This document shows positions 1 through 5,383 of a DNA stretch of 6,340 nucleotides, piece after piece. How positions within the stretch are numbered: the first letter of the stretch is position 1; every line of letters begins with the position of its first letter. Origin of the DNA: Bacteroidia bacterium. Lineage in GTDB: Bacteria; Bacteroidota; Bacteroidia; Bacteroidales; BM520. The position numbers were made by a program, and so were the translations under genes. The stretch lies in contig RZYD01000143.1 of assembly GCA_009930445.1 (NCBI GenBank), forward strand, positions 1 through 6,340, in the 5' to 3' direction. The notes under the pieces are model-generated. The model made no database searches, had not been told where the DNA came from, and saw nothing but the letters and a program-made list of their open reading frames with translations.

Positions 1-2674
1 TCGTGACTGTAACCTGTTGTTCAGGGTTTAAAACCAGAGCTGCCGGTTTCCATTGCCATGTGAAGTTTCCGGTACCTCCTGTTGCATTCCCCTGCAACAA
101 TGTGGAGGTTCCGTAAAAAATTTCCTGATCCTCGCCGGCATTTGCTACAGGAGGTTCATGCACGGTAACTGTTGCCGAAGCGCTGCTTTGATTGTACCCA
201 TCCGATACATCCACCGCGTACACCGTAGTTTCTGTGGGTGTCACGACCGGGTTGGCCTGGAATGATGTGAATCCTTCAGGGTCGGATGCCCACTCGTAGG
301 TGTAATAGCCTGATCCTCCCGTAGGGGTAGCTTGTAATTGAACACTTTCTTCGGCGCAAATTGTGTTTGGTGTAGCCATGGCAGTAACCGATAAAGGGCC
401 TCCGCTTACATAAACATGCATTTGATCTGAACTTATACAGCCCCAGTTTGCATCTGTTGCCGTAAGTGTAAACATAACGGTTTGCTCTAAATTTACAGTA
501 GTGGGGTCAGAAATGAAGGGGTTTATTACTTTTTCAGCAGGGCTCCATTGAAATGTGTAAACTCCGCTGCCTCCGGTGACCATGCCCTCCAGCTGCGTAT
601 AGGTCCCAAATGAAATAACCTGATCCTCGCCTGCATCTGTGATGGGGGCATCGTAGAAACTTAGGTCCAGACTGTCGCTGTCAGGCGGACAGGCCACGTT
701 GGCCGCGGCTGTGAGCATCAGCACTACCGATCCGGTGAGGATATCTTCCGCTGAAGGATAGTACAGTGTACTGAATTGGGTTGGGTCGGCAAAAGTGCCG
801 GAACCCGAAGTCGACCATGTCGCCTGCGTGGTATTTTCAACCATTCCTTCTGCCGGAAAGGGTGTCCCTTCACAAATTTGTGCGTCATTTCCGGCATTCG
901 CCACGGGAGGAGGAATTAGAAAAATGGTCATAGCATCCTGTGTGCTTCCCTGACAGGGGGGGTGCGCGGTTCCGGTAAAGGTTAGTATCGCACTTCCTTG
1001 TGCAATGTCCTGATTACCGGGTGTATAGGTTGTAATTTGTGCTGCGGTATCTGTAAATATCCCGTCACCGGAAGTACTCCATTGTACCGATGAAGTATGG
1101 GATGAATATCCCGAAAGGAGAACGATTGTCCCGGCACAAAGTGTTTGGTCGTACCCTGCAAATACTTCCGGGAGCTTTTGCAATACGATTGTCAGGCTGT
1201 CGGAAGCAGGAAGAGTACAGGGGGCCGCCGGCAATGCGGTCAGGGTAAGTACGGCCATTCCATTTAATATATCATCAGGCCCCGGAAAGTATTCTGCGTT
1301 CAATTGCGAACTGTTTTCAAAAGTACCATCCCCCGACGAACTCCATGCCAAAGAAGTAAAATGATTTGCTGTGGCAGTTAAAAGACAGGTGGCGTTTTCA
1401 CACAGAACCTGATTTTCCCCGGTGTTACATTCCGGACCGGGATAAAGCGTGAGTAGGGCATTGTCGTAAGCAACCCCACAGGGAGGGTTTCCTGTCACTT
1501 CCAGGGTGAGTGTTACGAGGGTTTCTTCTGCTGTGCTCCCTGTTGAATAAACCGGAGATAATAGAGTCGGGTCTGAAAAACTGCCTGATCCATTGGTAGT
1601 CCATAAAACAGAGGCATAGTGTTGTGCCTGACCATTCAGTTGAACAATGCTCTCCTCACAGGAGAAGGTATCTTCGCCGGCATTTGCCGATGGAGGAGGC
1701 AGAATGACGAGATGCAGGGAGTCGAGGTGTGTCAATTCGCAGGGAGGCAAGGCTTCGCCAAGCAGGAAAAGGGTGGCTTCTCCATTGGCAATGTCGTTTT
1801 CTCCCGGAGTATAGATTGCATTGGGGCTGTGCGGAAAATTGAACGTTCCGTTACCGGAGGTTGACCAGGTGATCGCCGAAGTATATGTGCGGGTTGCATT
1901 GCAGTGATAATTCATGGAAACACAAAGCACTCCGTCGCTGCCTGCATCCACAACCGGATGAGGAATGGCGTAAATTATGGTTTGATCGCTGGCCGTATAG
2001 GTGTTATCGGTCACTACTACCGTGAAAATAGTTGTATCATTTATTTGAACCATCGGTTCCTGGAGGGTGGAGGAAAAGCCCGGTGGTTCAGATGTCCAGG
2101 AATAAGAATAGTTTCCGCTGCCGCCATAAGCGTCGGCATGGAGTTGTGTAGAGTCGCCTGCACACATCTTTTCCGGCACGCCGTAGGCAAAAACAAAGAA
2201 TCCACCTCCCGATATATTTGTAACGCCCGACATGCCTTCGGGGATGAATACATCGCCGGGTGTAGGATAATCGGGGTTGAGTTGTACCGCCGCCAGCACT
2301 TCCGTTTGCAGAACGTTGGAATAAAGTTTCCATTGAATCGGCTCCTCATAAGCGAAACCATCTTTCACACCGGTGATGGCATCATCGCCATAAGCAAATA
2401 ATACAGTGCCCCCTGAAGCCGGCCAGGCAATAGCTCCACCACATTTTATGGTGCCGTTATCATCAAAAAAAACACCGATATAATCACCTGGCGCGATAGG
2501 GTTACTGTTGATCATGGGCCAGGCACTTTCGGGAATTGCAAAGATGTGGCTCGAGGGTGTAATGGTGAATTCCCATCCGGGAGGAAGGCTCTGCGAAAGG
2601 GCGTTGCTTCCTATATATACTAAAAGAAAAAAAAGAAGCCTTGTTTTATGTTGGCGTATTATATTATGATGCAT
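1..2674 (-). CDS. Giant secreted PKD/Ig-like modular protein, 5' part (891 codons, no stop in window)
   Basis: The frame is open from the ATG at 2674 to the left edge without a stop, so the C-terminus is missing. Residues 1-27 are a signal peptide (RQHK then LLFFLLVYIG, cleavage likely at NALS|Q). Residues 29-133 form a beta-rich domain (LPPGW, GDYIGVFFDDNG, CGGAIAW, AYGDD, KDGF) of a type I recall at the N-terminus of other Bacteroidota secreted proteins. Residues 134-163 are a linker. Then come one PKD/SprB-like module (164-237, GGSGNYSYSW), five type B modules (239-675, motif WSTSGxGTF), and type A modules at 676-757, 760-840 and 841 to the edge. No enzymatic motif is visible. It is probably an exported adhesin or surface-matrix protein. 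A C-terminal T9SS sorting domain or gliding-type anchor outside the window is expected by inference only. No strong Shine-Dalgarno precedes the ATG, which is usual in this phylum. The start is chosen because it immediately precedes the signal peptide. Confidence is high for a real gene, low for its exact role. Confidence 0.93.
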   Translation of the reverse strand, partial: MHHNIIRQHKTRLLFFLLVYIGSNALSQSLPPGWEFTITPSSHIFAIPESAWPMINSNPIAPGDYIGVFFDDNGTIKCGGAIAWPASGGTVLFAYGDDAITGVKDGFAYEEPIQWKLYSNVLQTEVLAAVQLNPDYPTPGDVFIPEGMSGVTNISGGGFFVFAYGVPEKMCAGDSTQLHADAYGGSGNYSYSWTSEPPGFSSTLQEPMVQINDTTIFTVVVTDNTYTASDQTIIYAIPHPVVDAGSDGVLCVSMNYHCNATRTYTSAITWSTSGNGTFNFPHSPNAIYTPGENDIANGEATLFLLGEALPPCELTHLDSLHLVILPPPSANAGEDTFSCEESIVQLNGQAQHYASVLWTTNGSGSFSDPTLLSPVYSTGSTAEETLVTLTLEVTGNPPCGVAYDNALLTLYPGPECNTGENQVLCENATCLLTATANHFTSLAWSSSGDGTFENSSQLNAEYFPGPDDILNGMAVLTLTALPAAPCTLPASDSLTIVLQKLPEVFAGYDQTLCAGTIVLLSGYSSHTSSVQWSTSGDGIFTDTAAQITTYTPGNQDIAQGSAILTFTGTAHPPCQGSTQDAMTIFLIPPPVANAGNDAQICEGTPFPAEGMVENTTQATWSTSGSGTFADPTQFSTLYYPSAEDILTGSVVLMLTAAANVACPPDSDSLDLSFYDAPITDAGEDQVISFGTYTQLEGMVTGGSGVYTFQWSPAEKVINPFISDPTTVNLEQTVMFTLTATDANWGCISSDQMHVYVSGGPLSVTAMATPNTICAEESVQLQATPTGGSGYYTYEWASDPEGFTSFQANPVVTPTETTVYAVDVSDGYNQSSASATVTVHEPPVANAGEDQEIFYGTSTLLQGNATGGTGNFTWQWKPAALVLNPEQQVTVT
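2..649 (-). repeat. Type A PKD/SprB-like modules of the giant protein (three, last one cut by the edge)
   Basis: The modules cover about 404-649, 155-397 and 2-154 (residues 676-757, 760-840 and 841-891+). Each has a GG(S/T)G-x-(Y/F)-x-(Y/F/W)-x-W core: GGSGVYTFQW, GGSGYYTYEW and GGTGNFTWQW. The two that are complete here then have a T-x-(F/Y) strand and a TD or SD turn. A fourth copy sits upstream at about 1964-2185 (GGSGNYSYSW). The type B disulfide-like Cys pair is absent. The first and third of these downstream modules share the exact 13-base string CCTGATCCTCGCC on the plus strand at 619-631 and 124-136, which encodes part of the AGEDQ segment. Modules of this type are typical of Bacteroidota surface proteins. 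Confidence 0.75.
650..1960 (-). repeat. Five tandem type B Ig-like modules in the giant protein
   Basis: The modules lie at about 1700-1960, 1439-1699, 1175-1438, 911-1174 and 650-910 (residues 239-325, 326-412, 413-500, 501-588 and 589-675). Each reads roughly AGxDxxxC, then W(S/T)xxGxGxF, Y-x-PG-xx-DI-xxG, xLTLT, (P)PC, DSL and a proline-rich linker. The first Cys of each module is at residue 251, 339, 425, 513 and 601. The Trp is at 270, 358, 444, 532 and 620, always 19 residues later. The second Cys is at 312, 399, 486, 574 and 662, 60-61 residues after the first. The Cys-Trp-Cys spacing resembles an Ig-type fold with one disulfide per module, which is an inference. DNA identity between modules is low, so this is old duplication rather than a recent tandem array. 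Confidence 0.85.
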
Positions 2675-2686
2675 GAATAATATTTA

Positions 2687-2694
2687 TAATTTTG
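2687..2694 (+). promoter_or_regulatory. Candidate -7 box (TAATTTTG) for hutU
   Basis: This is an exact match to TAnnTTTG on the plus strand, 35 bp before the hutU ATG, implying a leader of about 30 nt. No TTG is found at the expected -33 distance. The box lies inside the leader of the divergent gene, so the two promoters overlap and could interfere with each other or share a regulator. No clear operator palindrome is visible in the 55-bp spacer. Confidence 0.38.
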
Positions 2695-2714
2695 TAATCC
2701 TTTAATTCCATAAG

Positions 2715-2722
2715 CAAATATA
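2715..2722 (-). promoter_or_regulatory. Candidate -7 box (TATATTTG) for the giant secreted protein gene
   Basis: Read on the minus strand, this is an exact match to the Bacteroidota -7 consensus TAnnTTTG. It lies about 40 bp upstream of the ATG at 2674, giving a leader of roughly 30-36 nt. A TTG at 2739-2741 is the nearest -33 candidate, but the 16-bp spacer is shorter than the usual 19-21 bp. The call therefore rests on the -7 box and its position. Confidence 0.4.
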
Positions 2723-2729
2723 CTAAATA

Positions 2730-4733
2730 ATGAGCGTACAAGATTTTCAAAAAGCAATTTTGCAAGGTATTCCTACTGATCTTCCTACCGTGAAATCATA
2801 CGATACGGCGATTAATCATGCACCGAAGAGAAAAGATATTCTGAATACAAAAGAAAAACAACTGGCCTTACGAAATGCCCTTCGGTATTTTCCTGAAAGG
2901 CATCATTCGGTGTTGGCGAAAGAGTTTCTTGAAGAATTGGAATGCTATGGCAGAATTTATATGTATCGTTTTCGTCCGGAGTATTCTATTAAAGCCAGGC
3001 ATATCAACGATTTTCCTCATCAGTCGAAACAAGCTGCTGCTATAATGCTGATGATTAGCAATAATCTTGATTATGCTGTGGCTCAGCATCCGCATGAACT
3101 TATTACCTATGGAGGAAATGGTGCTGTTTTTCAAAACTGGGCGCAGTACCTGCTCACAATGCAAATGCTGGCTACCATGACCGACGACCAAACGCTGGTT
3201 ATGTATTCTGGCCATCCGATGGGCCTCTTTCCTTCACATAAGGATGCTCCCCGATGCGTTGTTACCAATGGAATGGTAGTTCCAAACTATTCGTCACGTG
3301 ATGATTATGAGCGTTTTAATGCGCTTGGTGTTTCTCAGTATGGTCAGATGACCGCTGGGTCGTATATGTATATTGGCCCTCAGGGTATTGTACACGGAAC
3401 CACAATTACAGTGATGAATGCAGCACGTATGCATGGCGATGGTACGGTAGCCGGAAAGGTTTTTGTGAGTTCCGGACTAGGGGGGATGTCGGGGGCCCAG
3501 GCCAAAGCTGCCGTTATTGCAGGAATGATCGGTGTTGTGGCTGAAATCAATCCGAAAGCAGTGAAGGTGCGTCATGAACAGGGCTGGGTCGATGAGGTGT
3601 TTACTGATCTCGATGCTCTGCTTGTTCGTTTAGCACAGGCACGAAAAACGAAAGAAGCTGTCTCCCTCGCCTATCAAGGCAATGTGGTTGATCTGTGGGA
3701 AAAATTCGCCGATGCCGGCGTAAAAATTGATTTGGGATCGGATCAGACTTCTCTGCATAATCCATTTTCCGGGGGGTATTATCCGGTTGGATATACGCTG
3801 GACGAATCCAACCGGATGATGGCTGAAGAACCGGAAAAATTTCGTCAGGTTGTTTTTGAATCGCTCCAACGCCACGTAAAAGCAGTAAACAGGCTTGCGA
3901 AATCAGGCATGTATTTTTGGGATTATGGCAATGCTTTCCTTTTGGAGGCCTCCCGTGCCGGAGCCGATGTTTTGAATGAGGCCGGTGGCTTTATTTATCC
4001 CAGTTATGTGCAGGATATCATGGGGCCCTTGTTCTTTGATTTTGGTTTTGGCCCGTTTCGTTGGGTTTGTACTTCCGGAAGTCCGGAGGATCTGGCTGTA
4101 TCTGATCGTATTGCAGCAGAAGTTTTGGAAGAAATTGCGGCTTCTTCCCCCCAAAGTATTCAGCTGCAAATGCAGGACAATATCCACTGGATACGGGAGG
4201 CAGGAAAAAATAACCTCGTGGTTGGTTCACAGGCCAGAATTTTGTATGCCGATTGCGAAGGCAGGGTAAAAATTGCGCTGGCTTTTAATCAGGCTATAAA
4301 CGAGGGAACTATTTCTGCGCCTATTGTACTCGGCCGTGATCATCATGATGTTTCCGGTACCGATTCACCGTATCGTGAAACCTCCAATATTTACGATGGC
4401 TCTCAGTATACTGCCGATATGGCAGTGCAGAATGTGATTGGGGATGCCTTCCGTGGTGCTACTTGGGTTTCGTTACATAATGGCGGTGGCGTTGGCTGGG
4501 GTGAAGTGATAAACGGTGGCTTTGGGATGCTCCTCGATGGCTCAGCCGATGCGGCCCGCCGGGTTCAGATGATGCTCCATTGGGATGTAAATAACGGGAT
4601 TTCCCGTCGTAACTGGGCCCGAAATAAAAATGCAGTGGAGGCCATGAAAAGAGCCATGCTGGAAGAACCCCGTTTACGCGTGAATATCCCTAACTTTGTG
4701 GACGATGCACTCTTGAACAACTTGTTGGATTGA
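2730..4733 (+). CDS. hutU: Urocanate hydratase (urocanase), long form
   Basis: This cytoplasmic enzyme uses tightly bound NAD+ to convert urocanate and water to 4-imidazolone-5-propionate, between histidine ammonia-lyase (HutH) and imidazolonepropionase (HutI). Family motifs run the full length: YGGNGAVFQNW (127-137), SGHPMG (160-165), TNGMVVPNYS (179-188), MTAGSYMYIGPQGIVHG (207-223), the glycine-rich NAD-binding SSGLGGMSGAQ (247-257), GWVDE (285-289), DQTSLHNP (338-345), GPFRW (441-445), SGSPEDL (449-455), GRDHHD and SPYRET (535-551), WVSLHNGGGVGWGE (579-592) and GFGMLLDG (597-604). At 667 aa it belongs to the longer class (about 670 aa, as I recall for vertebrate UROC1 and other Bacteroidota), not the roughly 557-aa Pseudomonas type. 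The cysteine that precedes GPFRW in the short class is absent here (PLFFDFGFGPFRW). The reading frame is intact. The ATG at 2730 follows the -7 box closely and starts the family N-terminus. No other hut genes are in the window. Confidence 0.97.
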   Translation: MSVQDFQKAILQGIPTDLPTVKSYDTAINHAPKRKDILNTKEKQLALRNALRYFPERHHSVLAKEFLEELECYGRIYMYRFRPEYSIKARHINDFPHQSKQAAAIMLMISNNLDYAVAQHPHELITYGGNGAVFQNWAQYLLTMQMLATMTDDQTLVMYSGHPMGLFPSHKDAPRCVVTNGMVVPNYSSRDDYERFNALGVSQYGQMTAGSYMYIGPQGIVHGTTITVMNAARMHGDGTVAGKVFVSSGLGGMSGAQAKAAVIAGMIGVVAEINPKAVKVRHEQGWVDEVFTDLDALLVRLAQARKTKEAVSLAYQGNVVDLWEKFADAGVKIDLGSDQTSLHNPFSGGYYPVGYTLDESNRMMAEEPEKFRQVVFESLQRHVKAVNRLAKSGMYFWDYGNAFLLEASRAGADVLNEAGGFIYPSYVQDIMGPLFFDFGFGPFRWVCTSGSPEDLAVSDRIAAEVLEEIAASSPQSIQLQMQDNIHWIREAGKNNLVVGSQARILYADCEGRVKIALAFNQAINEGTISAPIVLGRDHHDVSGTDSPYRETSNIYDGSQYTADMAVQNVIGDAFRGATWVSLHNGGGVGWGEVINGGFGMLLDGSADAARRVQMMLHWDVNNGISRRNWARNKNAVEAMKRAMLEEPRLRVNIPNFVDDALLNNLLD

Positions 4734-4778
4734 TATTCTGTTTTACTGTTTTCCGTTAAAATTTTCGTGATTTTTCTC

Positions 4779-4835
4779 TTTTGATGGGGTTTGTCGCGAC
4801 TTTGCCACCACTAACCCCATCCATATCCATCAAAA
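4779..4835 (+). repeat. Two mutually exclusive inverted repeats downstream of hutU
   Basis: GATGGGGTT (4783-4791) pairs perfectly with AACCCCATC (4813-4821). The overlapping TTTTGATGG (4779-4787) pairs perfectly with CCATCAAAA (4827-4835). Both share the left arm, so only one stem can form at a time. The 21-nt loop of the first contains the palindrome GTCGCGAC (4793-4800). The segment starts 45 nt after the hutU stop and has no T-tract after either right arm, so it is not a standard intrinsic terminator. It could be a 3'-UTR structure or a regulatory site; the function is not known. Confidence 0.5.
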
Positions 4836-4844
4836 TCTGTGTTG

Positions 4845-4884
4845 CTGTTATTTCGGACGAAGTGAGGACTCTCAGATCAGGAGT
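4845..4884. repeat. Possible fragment of a dispersed intergenic repeat
   Basis: The stretch containing TTATTTCGGACGAAGTGAGG and then CTCAGATCAGGAG resembles, from memory, short repeats of the type GTCATTTCGaaCGAAGTGAGgAATCTC that are scattered between genes in many Bacteroidota. The inverted partner that usually completes such elements is not visible here, so it would be a half or degraded copy. It cannot be confirmed from a single window. Confidence 0.3.
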
Positions 4885-4886
4885 AT

Positions 4887-4905
4887 GGAAAAATTCAATT
4901 TTTCC
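4887..4905. repeat. Perfect 9+9 bp palindrome with 1-nt centre
   Basis: GGAAAAATT (4887-4895) and AATTTTTCC (4897-4905) are exact inverted copies around C4896. As RNA it would form a 7-bp A/U-rich stem with a 5-nt loop and no U-tract. As DNA it has the form of a dimer binding site, but no promoter is apparent next to it. Confidence 0.4.
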
Positions 4906-4936
4906 CGGACAAAAATGATTCGTTTATAAAATATTT

Positions 4937-4971
4937 ATGGCCGTATCCCTTTTCTGTGTCCGGCCATTTTT
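4937..4971 (+). terminator. Intrinsic terminator, probably of the hutU transcript
   Basis: ATGGCCG (4937-4943) pairs with CGGCCAT (4961-4967) as a 7-bp stem with a 17-nt loop, directly followed by a T-run ending at 4971 and then GTATTT. It lies about 200 nt after the hutU stop and is the first stem with a T-tract on this strand, so the hutU mRNA would have a long structured 3' UTR. The large loop lowers confidence. Confidence 0.5.
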
Positions 4972-5017
4972 GTATTTCGCTTTATCCTGGAATAGGTTTC
5001 GCATTGATTCAGGCCAT

Positions 5018-5048
5018 AAAAAAAGGGGCAGCCTCCCGGCTAGCCTCT
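5018..5048 (-). terminator. Intrinsic terminator of the candidate small RNA
   Basis: On the minus strand AGAGGCTAGCC (5048-5038) and GGCTGCCCCT (5033-5024) form an interrupted stem of nine pairs, with one A-C mismatch and one bulged T. It is capped by the tetraloop GGGA (5037-5034, GNRA class) and followed by TTTTTTT (5024-5018). In the plus direction the A-run precedes the stem and no T-run follows, so the terminator points left. Confidence 0.7.
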
Positions 5049-5082
5049 CCATTACCTAATCCCTCAACCAAAATGAAACATC

Positions 5083-5102
5083 GCAGTACATCGATGTACT
5101 GC
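5083..5102. repeat. Perfect 20-bp palindrome at the 5' end of the small RNA candidate
   Basis: GCAGTACATC (5083-5092) is followed immediately by its exact reverse complement (5093-5102). In RNA it gives an 8-bp stem with a 4-nt loop, or lets two molecules pair as a self-complementary kissing or dimer site. In DNA it could be an operator just downstream of the small RNA promoter. Confidence 0.75.
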
Positions 5103-5116
5103 AATAGAATATGCCA

Positions 5117-5146
5117 CAAAGATCGTAATTAATTTTACATTTCCAA
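5117..5146 (-). promoter_or_regulatory. Promoter of the candidate small RNA
   Basis: Read on the minus strand: TTG (5146-5144), a 19-bp A/T-rich spacer, then GATCTTTG (5124-5117), which fits TAnnTTTG at five of its six defined bases (G for the first T). The 19-bp spacing is the usual one for the Bacteroidota primary sigma factor. It is the only -33/-7 pair with usual spacing found in the intergenic regions of this window. Confidence 0.5.
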
Positions 5147-5149
5147 CCC

Positions 5150-5317
5150 CTAATGTAAAAAAAATTACTTTTTTTCACATTTTTAGCCATAAAACAAATC
5201 TTAACTTTTTCTATACATTAGAGAAGGTAAGCCTTTCCCGAATATTTTTAGAGAATTTTTCCGGGTAATTTTTTTTCGTTTTGGGAACCCTTCTGATTTT
5301 TAGTTTGTCTATTAATA
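5150..5317. other. A/T-rich intergenic region without a protein gene
   Basis: No credible ORF is present. Visible structure includes an A8/T7 inverted tract (5157-5175), an 8-bp inverted repeat CTAATGTA (5150-5157) with TACATTAG (5214-5221), and a short CCCG (5237-5240) / CGGG (5262-5265) stem followed by a T8 run (5269-5276) that could act as a weak plus-strand terminator. AGAAGG (5222-5227) plus TTCCC (5235-5239) can also pair with GGGAA (5283-5287) plus CCTTCT (5289-5294), which competes with that stem. The segment probably also supplies the promoter of the downstream secreted-protein gene. Confidence 0.4.
5300..5307 (+). promoter_or_regulatory. Weak candidate -7 box for the 243-aa secreted protein gene
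   Basis: TTAGTTTG matches TAnnTTTG except for the second base. TTG at 5281-5283 lies 16 bp upstream, which is short for a -33 element. It would give a leader of about 70 nt before the ATG at 5384. No better candidate was found between 5230 and 5384. Confidence 0.25.
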
Positions 5318-5383
5318 ATGTATCGATTTTGTTCTTTTTGGTATGATTTATGTAAAGTAGTGTGGTTAAAAAATTTAATGGAT

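Larger units (their letters stand above)
5018..5112 (-). ncRNA. Candidate small RNA of about 95 nt
   Basis: A complete minus-strand transcription unit without a protein gene is visible. It has a TTG-N19-GATCTTTG promoter (5146 to 5117), a predicted start near 5110, a perfect 20-base palindrome (5102-5083) that can fold as a hairpin, and a roughly 34-nt linker (5082-5049) containing GGTTGAGGGATTAGGTAATG. It ends in a GC-rich terminator hairpin with a GNRA-type GGGA loop and seven Ts (5048-5018). No minus-strand gene follows it: the next gene leftwards, hutU, is on the opposite strand. It is therefore not a leader but looks like an independent RNA. The longest minus-strand ORF seen inside is five codons (5081-5064, MFHFG). 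I do not recognise an Rfam family. The alternative is a plus-strand leader or 19-codon peptide (5073-5132). The RNA's end near 5018 lies about 285 nt past the hutU stop, so an overlap with hutU read-through is possible. Confidence 0.5.

Noticed and set aside
2041..2361. Minus-strand ORFs of 106 and 81 codons (2041-2361 and 2088-2333)
   Set aside because: They are in other frames of the same strand as the giant protein and overlap its N-terminal domain and first type A module. No supporting start or conserved motif was seen.
1904..2401. Plus-strand ORF of 165 codons, and smaller ones at 53-265 and 1619-1864
   Set aside because: They lie antisense to the continuous minus-strand frame of the giant modular protein, have no family-like composition, no signal or start context, and the minus-strand frame shows clear PKD/Ig repeats throughout.
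2868..4269. Several antisense and out-of-frame ORFs of 70-115 codons inside hutU
   Set aside because: The hutU frame contains all urocanase motifs over its full length; the overlapping ORFs have compositions expected of shadow frames.
5064..5081. Five-codon minus-strand ORF (MFHFG) within the small RNA candidate
   Set aside because: It has no ribosome binding site, and such a short ORF is expected by chance.
5157..5175. A8/T7 inverted tract as a terminator
   Set aside because: The stem would be only A-T pairs and too weak; it is more likely part of the general A/T-rich promoter region.
5318..5383. Upstream in-frame start for the secreted protein (22 extra residues)
   Set aside because: The extension has no signal-like features and would place a charged and aromatic stretch ahead of a perfect signal peptide that starts at 5384.
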